Part shown: piece after piece, positions 7,728 to 14,676 of the stretch
Numbering within the stretch: the first letter of the stretch is position 1
Layout: each line of letters opens with the position of its first letter
Assembly: GCA_021827445.1 (NCBI GenBank)
Contig: JAKAVW010000021.1
Span: forward strand, 1-18,950
Direction: 5' to 3'
Origin: Pseudomonadota bacterium
GTDB lineage: Bacteria > Pseudomonadota > Gammaproteobacteria > Acidithiobacillales > Acidithiobacillaceae
DNA: 18,950 nt
Notes under the pieces: model-generated
Seen by the model: the letters and a program-made list of their open reading frames with translations, nothing else
The model's database searches: none
Told to the model about the DNA's origin: nothing
Position numbers and translations under genes: made by a program

Positions 7728-8264
7728 TCAAGGCTGAAGGGCGCGATCCAGCAAGTCATGCAAGCGCCTATCGGCATGCGTTCTGCGGATGGTGCGATCT
7801 ATGGTTTGCCTTATTCGGGGACCAAATGGGGCCGGTAGCCCGTTGATCGGGGTGAGCCAATCAAAGTCTATCGAATCCAAAATATTCTTCAGATGGAGTC
7901 CGATGGATGTTTCTCCTTCCAGTATCAGACGGCGCGCGAAGAAGAGAGTGTCCGGATCTTCGAGGCGTAGTGCGAGTCGGCAAAAATCCTTGGCGGTTCC
8001 TGCAATGCGCAAATCGACTGGTCCAGCCAAGGCTAGAGCAATCCTCCCTCGCCTTATTGTTAAGCGAAAGGATTTTCCGAGGTCGGACACTTCAACCACT
8101 ATGCGCCGTCCCTCTATCTGATAGAGATCCGATTGATGCTTCGCCAGAACCCAGTTGGCTGTGCCCACGAAGAGGGCGGTGAGCACTGGATCCATAAAAA
8201 TGGTTGTTGTGGCGATAAGCGGATGCCTTAGCACGCGTCCTTGATGCATGAATTTTGTCGTCAT
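7728..8264 (-). CDS. ubiT: Anaerobic ubiquinone biosynthesis accessory factor UbiT (SCP2 lipid carrier)
   Basis: A 178-aa protein starting MTTKFMHQGRVLRHPL, similar in length to E. coli UbiT (174 aa). It has one SCP2 sterol-carrier fold: FMDPVLTALFVGTANWVLA at the front, then the strand-rich core ending EGETSIGLHLKNILDSIDFDW. UbiT is thought to bind hydrophobic ubiquinone intermediates for UbiU-UbiV. The open frame extends 51 codons further upstream to 8417, but that part runs through copy 3 of the structured leader and is not family-like, so the internal ATG at 8264 is preferred. No Shine-Dalgarno lies close to it. First gene of the minus-strand set. Confidence 0.9.
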   Translation of the reverse strand: MTTKFMHQGRVLRHPLIATTTIFMDPVLTALFVGTANWVLAKHQSDLYQIEGRRIVVEVSDLGKSFRLTIRRGRIALALAGPVDLRIAGTAKDFCRLALRLEDPDTLFFARRLILEGETSIGLHLKNILDSIDFDWLTPINGLPAPFGPRIRQTIDRTIRRTHADRRLHDLLDRALQP

Positions 8265-8353
8265 TAGTTTTTGTGGGAAACCCCGCCCGACACTTTCGCC
8301 GGGGAGGAATAGCGCGGCATGCGTAAGATTGCCCCTTCCCCGCCTCTCCTTAT
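8265..8353 (-). promoter_or_regulatory. Structured 5' leader of ubiT, copy 3 of the three-copy element
   Basis: Read on the minus strand: AAGGAGAGG (8351-8343), closing strand GGGAA (8340-8336), hairpin GGCA (8333-8330)/TGCC (8319-8316), conserved CGCTATTCCTCC (8314-8303), a 7-bp hairpin with two G-U pairs (8303-8297/8292-8286), an extra CGGGG, closing strand TTCCC (8279-8275), then 10 bases to ATG. Folding would bring GGAG 15 bases, or GAGG 12 bases, from the ATG. The paired bases differ from the other copies while the unpaired blocks are kept. A possible -10 TATAGAT lies at 8425-8419. Confidence 0.58.
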
Positions 8354-8495
8354 CAGTCAGTTGTTGCGCGCTATGGGGATGCTCAATCGCCTTGTTGACA
8401 TTCTGTTGAAAAAGCATTATCTATAGATCATAGCAAAATATAAACAGATACGGAAGTACTATTAGTGTTCGCGCGGCGCAAACGAGGTGGTTGAC

Positions 8496-9677
8496 ATGGA
8501 TTTCCCATACTTAAAGGTCAAAGGACGGTCCCTGCTCCCAGTGATACAGGGAGGTATGGGTATTGGTGTTTCGGCACACAGTTTAGCCGGTGCCGTGGCG
8601 GCGGAAGGGGCTGTCGGAACCATTGCAAGTGTAGAACTACGCCGTTTGCACGAGGACCTGATGCGACCCTTGCGGCGCCTGAGAGATCCTGCAGCCTCAG
8701 CCAAGGCAAACCTGATCGCGCTAGATCGCGAGATCCGGGAAGCGCGCCGGATCGCAGGAAAAGAGGGCTTTATCGCCGTTAATGTCATGCATGCCATTTC
8801 CGGCTATCGAGAGCATGTGCTTCAATCCATCAAGAGTGGGGTTAACGCGGTGATCGTGGGTGCGGGTCTGCCTATGGATTTACCTACGCTGGCGGCGGAG
8901 TTTCCCAAGGTCGCACTGATCCCGATTCTTTCTGAAGCTCGCGGTGTTCAGGTGGTCCTGCGCCGTTGGATGCGCCAGAAACGTCTTCCAGACGCCGTTG
9001 TTATCGAGAATCCCCAATTCGCGGGCGGGCACTTGGGAGCCACCAGGCTGGAGGAAGTTTCAGATTCCAAGTACGATTTTGCCAATGTCCTGCCCGCGAT
9101 CCGCAAGCTGTTTGAAGAATTGGGTCTGAAACCTGACCAGATTCCGCTCGTCGCCGCTGGAGGAATCTCTTCTCTTCAGAAAATGCGGGAGATATTTTCC
9201 CTCGGCGGGAGCGGGGTTCAGTTGGGTACCCCGTTCGCTGTAACCACCGAGGGCGATGCGCATATCAATTTTAAGCGTGTTCTGGCCGATGCGACGCCTA
9301 AAGACCTTGTGACATTTATGAGTTCGGCGGGCCTGCCCGCGCGCGCGGTGCTTACCCCGTGGCTGCGCCGTTACTTGGGACGCGAGGAAAAACTGCGTGC
9401 TTGTGCGAGCCAAGACCGTTCTCTTTGCCCAAGTCAGACGGAGTGTTTGCTACATTGCGGGTTCAAGGATGGCAATTCGTCTTCCGGACAGTTCTGCATT
9501 GAGGCCCAGTTAGCTGCTGCGCAACGCGGTGATGTGCAGCATGGGCTATTTTTTCGAGGCGCCGGACAGCTACCCTTCGGTCAACAAATTAGAAGTGTTC
9601 GCGATCTTATTGCGACGCTGCTATATGAAGCCACATGGACAACCGCAGAGGATTGTATGTCAGCGATGGCAGTATGA
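8496..9677 (+). CDS. Nitronate monooxygenase-like FMN protein with a cysteine-rich C-terminus
   Basis: A 393-aa TIM-barrel flavoprotein of the nitronate monooxygenase (2-nitropropane dioxygenase)/FabK group. IQGGMGIGVS near the N-terminus, FAGGHLGA with the conserved His, VAAGGISS and QLGTPFA are the expected FMN and catalytic motifs. The last ~90 residues hold five Cys in about 36 residues (RAC, SLC, TEC, LHC, QFC), then GLFFRGAGQLPFG. This tail is not part of the minimal fold and could bind metal. ATG 8496 is preferred over GTG 8487 because GAGG at 8484-8487 is well placed for it. It is divergent from ubiT, so an anaerobic role is possible, but the substrate is unknown. Confidence 0.8.
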   Translation: MDFPYLKVKGRSLLPVIQGGMGIGVSAHSLAGAVAAEGAVGTIASVELRRLHEDLMRPLRRLRDPAASAKANLIALDREIREARRIAGKEGFIAVNVMHAISGYREHVLQSIKSGVNAVIVGAGLPMDLPTLAAEFPKVALIPILSEARGVQVVLRRWMRQKRLPDAVVIENPQFAGGHLGATRLEEVSDSKYDFANVLPAIRKLFEELGLKPDQIPLVAAGGISSLQKMREIFSLGGSGVQLGTPFAVTTEGDAHINFKRVLADATPKDLVTFMSSAGLPARAVLTPWLRRYLGREEKLRACASQDRSLCPSQTECLLHCGFKDGNSSSGQFCIEAQLAAAQRGDVQHGLFFRGAGQLPFGQQIRSVRDLIATLLYEATWTTAEDCMSAMAV

Positions 9678-9742
9678 CTTGACGGTCATGTCAGAAACGG
9701 CAGTTTCCGATGACGACAAAGCCATTTGTTTGTGAAAATGTA

Positions 9743-9765
9743 TCAGTTAATCATGATGTTACTGA
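9743..9765. promoter_or_regulatory. Palindrome upstream of the sigma-54-like promoter, possible activator site
   Basis: TCAGT (9743-9747) and ACTGA (9761-9765) form inverted arms around the palindromic core ATCATGAT. It sits about 22 bases upstream of the -24 element, closer than most enhancer sites. A further overlapping inverted repeat, ATGAC-N6-GTCAT, lies just before the end of the flavoprotein gene. This is only a candidate operator. Confidence 0.3.
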
Positions 9766-9786
9766 ACACTAACGCATGCGGTTGTT

Positions 9787-9802
9787 TGGCATAAAGTTTG
9801 CT
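9787..9802 (+). promoter_or_regulatory. Sigma-54-type (-24/-12) promoter before the cyc2-like/c4/pet cluster
   Basis: TGGCATAAAGTTTGCT matches the 16-base RpoN consensus TGGCAYRNNNNTTGCW at every fixed position. It lies in the 306-base gap after the flavoprotein gene, on the sense strand of the Cyc2-like gene, whose ATG is 182 bases downstream. Transcription would start near 9813. RpoN promoters need an enhancer-binding activator; none is encoded in this window. A chance match is possible but unlikely in such a position. Confidence 0.55.
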
Positions 9803-9983
9803 GCATCTCGGTATGAGCGGTCTGGTCCCCGGTAGCGTGGGGTGCGCAGATGAAAGCATTCGTGTTTTGCACTGCTTCGCAATAACACATGCGTCATGCG
9901 AGATGATTTAACGAAGTGGCAACAAAGGCGGGAATAGGTTTTCACGCCAGGAATGGAAGAAATATTAAAAAAGGAGATCTAAC

Positions 9984-11525
9984 ATGAAAATAAAGTCGGA
10001 GTGGAAGAATAAAGTCCGTTGGGCTACATGCGCTACGCTCATGGTCGGGGTGACGGGATTCTCGGTCGATGCGCTGGCTTTGCCGACATTCGCTCGGCAG
10101 ACCGGATGGTCTTGCGCAACCTGTCATACCTCCTACCCCCAGCTCACCCCGATGGGCCGTATGTTCAAGTTGCTTGGATTTACAACGACAAATCTGCAGC
10201 AACAGCAGAAAGTTGAGGCAAAATTCGGGAAAAGTGTCGGTTTGCTCATATCGAGGGTTTCACAGTTTTCTATCTTTTTGCAGGCCTCTGCTACTAACGT
10301 AGGGGGAGGACAGGCAGTTTTTGGTGGTACGAATCTTGGTGCTTCACCGAATAACAACGTTCAATTCCCACAACAGGTTAGCTTATTTTATGCCGGTGAA
10401 ATAACACCACATATTGGTTCGTTCTTGCATCTCACGTATTCCGGCGGAGGCAGTAACACCGGTGGGGGCGGGTTTAGTTTCGATGACTCTAGCATCGTGT
10501 GGGCCCATCCATGGAAGATGGGTGCCAATGATCTTCTGGTCACCGGTGTAGACGTCAATAATACACCTACTGCCATGGACCTGTGGAGTACCGTTCCAGA
10601 CTGGCAGGCGCCATTTTTTAGCTCTGATTATTCGTCCTGGGGCCACGTACCTCTGCCGTTCATTGAAGGCTCCGCTGGAGCTGGGTATCCATTGGCTGGT
10701 CTTGGTGTTTATGGGGCGGATATTTTCGGACCGAACAAAGCAAACTGGCTGTACGCGGATGCCGATGTCTATACGAATGGTCAAGGAATCCAAACTAACC
10801 CGGTTGGTGGTTTTGCGGCATTTAACTCAGGACCCGCCGGTAGGCTTTCCGGGGCTGCGCCTTACGTCCGCCTGGCCTATCAGCATGATTGGGGCAAATG
10901 GAATTGGGAGATTGGGGCCTATGGTATGTGGTCCAGCGTATATGATGCGTCGATACAGCCCGGTTATACCATCGTGTATGTGAATGGAAATCCGCAGACA
11001 ATACCAACCGGCAATGCCTATAACTATAGCGGTGGCCCCATTGATACGTTCGATGATTATGACCTTGATACACAGCTTCAATGGCTTGACATCAACGATA
11101 ACAATAACGTCACCGTCCGTGCTGCATGGGTACACGAGCAACAGCGTTTTGGGGGAGTAGGTGAAACTCTTCCAGCAGGCGCCCAGTCCGCAAACTCGAC
11201 ATCTCAGGCCGGCAGCTTGAATTTTTTCAACCTAAATGCAACCTACTGGTATCATGATCGGTACGGCATCCAAGGTGGATACCGGGCTGTGTGGGGATCA
11301 AACAACCCCGGTCTCTACGGCACCACATACACGTATAGTGGATCGCCTGATACAAGCAATGAATGGGTAGAACTTTCCTATCTCCCTTGGTGGAACACGC
11401 GCTTTTCACTGCGGTACAATATTTATAATAAGTTCAATGGAGTAGCTTCTGCAGCATCAAATAATCTCAATTATGGTGCCTCCGCATATAATACTCTAGA
11501 GCTACTGGCCTGGATTTCTTACTAG
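9984..11525 (+). CDS. Cyc2-like outer-membrane monoheme cytochrome-porin fusion
   Basis: A 513-aa exported protein. Residues 1-32 are a signal peptide ending ALA. One heme c motif, CATCH at 44-48, lies within LPTFARQTGWSC and YPQLTPMGRMFKLLGF, the N-terminal pattern of Cyc2-type fused cytochrome-porins. The rest is rich in aromatic, Gly, Asn and Ser residues in alternating strands and ends in WISY, as expected of an outer-membrane beta-barrel. Cyc2 in A. ferrooxidans takes electrons from Fe(II) at the cell surface. AAGGAG (9971-9976) precedes the ATG by 7 bases, and the stop is close to a c4 cytochrome gene. Family membership is by motif; the electron donor is not shown, and another porin-cytochrome family is possible. 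Confidence 0.75.
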   Translation: MKIKSEWKNKVRWATCATLMVGVTGFSVDALALPTFARQTGWSCATCHTSYPQLTPMGRMFKLLGFTTTNLQQQQKVEAKFGKSVGLLISRVSQFSIFLQASATNVGGGQAVFGGTNLGASPNNNVQFPQQVSLFYAGEITPHIGSFLHLTYSGGGSNTGGGGFSFDDSSIVWAHPWKMGANDLLVTGVDVNNTPTAMDLWSTVPDWQAPFFSSDYSSWGHVPLPFIEGSAGAGYPLAGLGVYGADIFGPNKANWLYADADVYTNGQGIQTNPVGGFAAFNSGPAGRLSGAAPYVRLAYQHDWGKWNWEIGAYGMWSSVYDASIQPGYTIVYVNGNPQTIPTGNAYNYSGGPIDTFDDYDLDTQLQWLDINDNNNVTVRAAWVHEQQRFGGVGETLPAGAQSANSTSQAGSLNFFNLNATYWYHDRYGIQGGYRAVWGSNNPGLYGTTYTYSGSPDTSNEWVELSYLPWWNTRFSLRYNIYNKFNGVASAASNNLNYGASAYNTLELLAWISY

Positions 11526-11538
11526 GAGGGTGTACACA

Positions 11539-12186
11539 ATGAAACCAATAATGAGCCTGAAAAAGTGGGCATCTCCTGCACAAAACAAAACCGTTGTTGT
11601 TGGTGGTGCTGTGGTGGCCATTGCGTTACTCGCATCGTGTCCAACGCTGGCGAGCGTACCCCAGTCGGTCCAACAGTCATGCATGGTCTGCCACGGGCAG
11701 ACCGGAGAGAACACCATCTATCCGATTGTCCCTCGGCTTAACGGTCAGTTGGTGCAATATCTCGCATGGCAACTTAAGCAGTTCAAGAAGCACACGCGTG
11801 CGGATCAAAATGCGCAGATTTATATGTGGCCGGTTGCTCAAGCCTTGGATCAGCAGGAAATACAGTCGCTTGCGAAGTATTATGCGGCGCAGTCGCCTAT
11901 GTACAGTGCGTCCTCGCCGCGTCCAGGGGTGTCTGCCGGCAAACAAATATTTCTGCAAGGCATCGCTGCAAAGGGCATTCCAGCATGTATGGCATGCCAT
12001 ACCGTGAACGCGACCGGTATGGGGACATTCCCACGATTGGCGGGGCAGCGTTATGAATATCTGGTTCAGCAATTGGAATATATGCATGCTGGAAGCAGGG
12101 CGAATCCCATTATGCAGCCTATAGCAGAGAAGCTAACGATCCGGCAAATGCGGGATGTGGCGGCTTATCTGTCCGGTCTGCATTGA
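11539..12186 (+). CDS. Diheme cytochrome c4-type protein
   Basis: A 215-aa periplasmic cytochrome with an N-terminal signal segment (hydrophobic VVVGGAVVAIALLASC, then a likely cut near TLA-S). It has two heme c motifs, CMVCH at 48-52 and CMACH at 150-154, in two similar halves as in cytochrome c4. Candidate axial Met residues lie in IYMWPVAQ and NPIMQPIAEKL. AGGAGG at 11524-11529 overlaps the stop of the Cyc2-like gene and is 9 bases before ATG 11539, so the two genes are co-transcribed and likely coupled. This suggests that it accepts electrons from the Cyc2-like protein, much as Cyc1 follows Cyc2 in the rus operon of A. ferrooxidans. The partnership is inferred. Confidence 0.88.
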   Translation: MKPIMSLKKWASPAQNKTVVVGGAVVAIALLASCPTLASVPQSVQQSCMVCHGQTGENTIYPIVPRLNGQLVQYLAWQLKQFKKHTRADQNAQIYMWPVAQALDQQEIQSLAKYYAAQSPMYSASSPRPGVSAGKQIFLQGIAAKGIPACMACHTVNATGMGTFPRLAGQRYEYLVQQLEYMHAGSRANPIMQPIAEKLTIRQMRDVAAYLSGLH

Positions 12187-12469
12187 GGTGTGGTGGGATT
12201 TAATGGTGGTTGCGACTCTATCGCGTTTAGTGAATAGGGCTCGCAATCATGGTCTTAAGGGGAATTATGGCATTAATTCCTTGCAATCGATAAAGCGGAT
12301 GTATGGATTCGCTAGAAGTCTGAATGGTGCGTCGGCAGGTAATGTCTATATAACGTAGTCACACTGGCGTATATTCAACATGGGGTTTTGTTTATAACCG
12401 GCCTATAACTATCGAGAGTCTGCAACAGGAGCTTGGTGGTTGCTAGCCTTATCAACCAAGGTGCCACAT
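12187..12469 (+). other. Intergenic gap with a perfect inverted repeat between the two c4 genes
   Basis: The gap of 283 bases holds GGAATTA-TGGCAT-TAATTCC at 12261-12280, a perfect 7-bp hairpin with a 6-base loop, not followed by a T-run. An AT-rich stretch with TATAAC near 12402 could be a -10 element, but no matching -35 was found. The gap may hold an internal promoter or an RNA processing site separating the upstream pair from the pet genes. No gene is supported here. Confidence 0.35.
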
Positions 12470-13183
12470 ATGCTACAAAAAAACCAGTTTTTATCAGCTA
12501 TTCCCGTGCTAACGATAGCAATGGCCATGACGTCAGTAGCCTATGGATCCACTATCGCTAAAACGGCCTCGGCGGCTCCTCCTGCGGCGGCCACCGCCAG
12601 TGTGATGAGCGTGGCGGCTGCCACTCCGTCTGTTACTTCAAGCGGTATTCCCACGGTGGTGCAGAACTCCTGCATGGCCTGCCATGGCCTGCAGGGCGTG
12701 GCGGCAGATGGGGGTATGTTCCCCAATTTGGCAGGACAATGGAAGCCCTACATCCTGCGGCAACTCGATCATTACAAAACGCACACCCGCGCGGATCCGC
12801 AATCATCCATTATGTGGGGCATGGTGGCCCCGGTGACGTCCGCGCAGATACAGCAGGTCGCCGCATACTTTTCTTCTCAGAAGCCCGCATCGGGACATGT
12901 TTATGATCCCAAACTCGTCGCCGAAGGCAAAAAACTGTACTTCGGGGGGTTGCCCAAGGCACACATGCCAGCGTGCATGGCCTGCCATGGCGTAACGCTG
13001 GCCGGTCTGCCCCCGTTCTTCCCGATGTTGGCGGGGCAAAAGCGCACTTATGTGATCAACCAACTGACCTATTTCAAGTCAGGACAGCGGGTTGCCACGC
13101 ATAAGGGCATTATGCAATACGTGGCTTCCAGGCTGAACCAAAAGCAAATCACCGCGCTGGCCGCCTATATAAGGTCACGGTGA
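12470..13183 (+). CDS. cycA2: Diheme cytochrome c4, petII-type CycA
   Basis: A 237-aa periplasmic cytochrome. MLQKNQF is followed by a hydrophobic stretch and a likely cut near AYG-S, then an Ala/Pro/Thr/Ser-rich linker of about 35 residues before the first heme. Heme motifs are CMACH at 68-72 and CMACH at 169-173 in two repeated halves with FPNLAGQ and FPMLAGQ, as in c4. ATG 12470 (AAGGTG six bases upstream) gives the best signal peptide. A TTG at 12440 with AGGAG is an alternative. Gene order with sdrA, petABC and hip matches petII of A. ferrooxidans, where CycA passes electrons from bc1 towards terminal oxidases. The stop overlaps the sdrA start (GTGA). Confidence 0.9.
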   Translation: MLQKNQFLSAIPVLTIAMAMTSVAYGSTIAKTASAAPPAAATASVMSVAAATPSVTSSGIPTVVQNSCMACHGLQGVAADGGMFPNLAGQWKPYILRQLDHYKTHTRADPQSSIMWGMVAPVTSAQIQQVAAYFSSQKPASGHVYDPKLVAEGKKLYFGGLPKAHMPACMACHGVTLAGLPPFFPMLAGQKRTYVINQLTYFKSGQRVATHKGIMQYVASRLNQKQITALAAYIRSR

Positions 13184-13998
13184 GCCTCATGACTGAAAAT
13201 GATTATACCAAACCGAAGGGTGACGGCGCTCTGGAAGGGAAAACGATACTTGTCACCGGTGCGGGAGACGGCATTGGTAAGGCGGTATCCATTGAATATG
13301 CCCGACAGGGCGCTACGGTCATTTTGTTGGGAAAGACGAAGCGTAATCTGGAGGGGGTTTACGATGAAATCACCGACTATGGGTACGTGGAGCCAGCCAT
13401 CCTTGTGGTGGATCTCGCCGAACCGGCAGCCGATGCATTTAAAACCATAGGCGCGGCCATTTCCAGCGAATTTAAACAGCTGCATGGCATAGTGCACAAT
13501 GCGGCGGAACTCGGGATGTTGACGCCGCTGGAAATCTATGAAGAGGTTCTGTGGGATCATGTATTTCAGGTCAACGTAAAGTCTCCACTGCTCATAACGC
13601 AACAGTGCCTTCCGTTATTAAAAGAGGCTACGTACGCCTCTATTATTTTCACAACGGATGAATCTGGCGTAAAGCCCAAAGGCTATTGGGGTGCCTACGG
13701 GGTGAGCAAGGCCGCTATTTTGCATATGGCGCGCATGTGGGCGATAGAGTATGCCAACACGAATATCCGGGTGAATATCGTAGATCCTGGGCCTTGTAGA
13801 ACAGGACTTCGCCTGCTGACGCATCCCGGCATGCCGATGAAGCGATATACGCCGCCTGAAGCAATTACCAGTATCTATATGAGATTAATGGATTGTGACG
13901 TGTTGGGTCATAACGGCGAGTTGTTTTATGCCCAAGATTTTATCAATCCCGATTTGGATGACAGAACTGAAAGGGATCTGGCAACTTCTACCATGTAA
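13180..13998 (+). CDS. sdrA2: Short-chain dehydrogenase/reductase of the pet operon
   Basis: A 272-aa Rossmann-fold protein. TGAGDGIG at 26-33 is the NAD(P)-binding glycine motif, HNAA near 106-109 replaces the usual NNAG, and Tyr173-x3-Lys177 (YGVSK) is the catalytic pair. The segment normally holding the catalytic Ser reads FTTDESG, so the expected Ser position appears to be Asp160. The GTG start at 13180 overlaps the cycA stop; an ATG at 13189 is also possible. SdrA genes sit inside both pet operons of A. ferrooxidans, but their reaction is not known to me. Its place between cytochrome genes suggests bc1 assembly or quinone/redox chemistry, which is a guess. Confidence 0.88.
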   Translation: MSLMTENDYTKPKGDGALEGKTILVTGAGDGIGKAVSIEYARQGATVILLGKTKRNLEGVYDEITDYGYVEPAILVVDLAEPAADAFKTIGAAISSEFKQLHGIVHNAAELGMLTPLEIYEEVLWDHVFQVNVKSPLLITQQCLPLLKEATYASIIFTTDESGVKPKGYWGAYGVSKAAILHMARMWAIEYANTNIRVNIVDPGPCRTGLRLLTHPGMPMKRYTPPEAITSIYMRLMDCDVLGHNGELFYAQDFINPDLDDRTERDLATSTM

Positions 13999-14028
13999 TC
14001 CATCAAATAGCACATAGGAATCAATATC

Positions 14029-14649
14029 ATGTCAGACGAAACGCAAGACAACAAGCATGCTCCGAATGTAACGCGTCGCCGCTTCCTCACGGCGCTGGTG
14101 ACGGTATCTGGTGCAGCGGTGGCGGGCACTATCGTAGTACCAATGGTCAAGTCGCTGGATCCAACAGCCGCCGCCGCTGCCTTAGCCACCACGACCATTG
14201 ATCTGAATCCGATCGAACCAGGGATGCAAATGGTGGCGCTGTGGCAGGAGAAGCCCGTTATTGTGGTAAACAGAACCCCAGAAATGCTGGCCACACTGGA
14301 TGAGACCGCGCAGAAGGGCCTACTGAAGGATCCCAACTGCAATGTGCCGCAGCAGCCGCCCTATTGCAAAAACAAGTATAGGTCACGGGTGCCGGAATGG
14401 TATGTCGGCATCAAAATATGCAACCACCTGTGTTGCATCCCGCACTACCGGCCCAAAAAAGCCAGCGTCGCTCCGTGGTGGCTCGGCGGATTCCATTGCC
14501 CTTGCCATGGATCGATGTACGATCTTTCTGCACGCGTAATCAAAGGGTCACCCGCTCCTCACAATATGGCGGTTCCGGAATATGACATCGATGTGGAAAA
14601 GAAAAGCGTCGTGGTAACCAAAATGTATCCGCTCGCGCATTTGTGCTGA
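14029..14649 (+). CDS. petA: Rieske iron-sulfur subunit of the cytochrome bc1 complex
   Basis: A 206-aa protein anchored by an uncleaved Tat-type N-terminus (TRRRFL at 15-20, then a hydrophobic stretch to about 40). It carries a Rieske 2Fe-2S domain in the periplasm that takes an electron from quinol and passes it to cytochrome c1. Motif 1 is CNHLCC at 131-136 and motif 2 is CPCHGS at 157-162. Ligands are Cys131, His133, Cys157 and His160, with a Cys136-Cys159 disulfide. Cys135 replaces the normal Gly of CTHLGC, and Asn132 replaces Thr. There are extra Cys at 104, 113 and the very last residue. Start 14029 has AGGAATC upstream. Followed by petB after 27 bases. Confidence 0.95.
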   Translation: MSDETQDNKHAPNVTRRRFLTALVTVSGAAVAGTIVVPMVKSLDPTAAAAALATTTIDLNPIEPGMQMVALWQEKPVIVVNRTPEMLATLDETAQKGLLKDPNCNVPQQPPYCKNKYRSRVPEWYVGIKICNHLCCIPHYRPKKASVAPWWLGGFHCPCHGSMYDLSARVIKGSPAPHNMAVPEYDIDVEKKSVVVTKMYPLAHLC

Positions 14650-14676
14650 GTGTGGTAGCCGAGAAAGGAGGCTGAT

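Noticed and set aside
875..8353. Reading the three leader copies as a CRISPR-like or ordinary dispersed repeat
   Set aside because: Only three copies, kilobases apart, each fixed 8-10 bases before a start codon and differing in paired bases; an IS200/IS605-type origin is kept as a rival rather than dismissed.
7728..8417. Longer UbiT starting at 8417
   Set aside because: The extra 51 codons run through the structured leader and do not resemble UbiT; the start at 8264 gives the family length.
12261..12292. Second sigma-54 promoter at TGGCAT...TTGC
   Set aside because: Seven bases separate the two blocks instead of five, so it does not fit the consensus.
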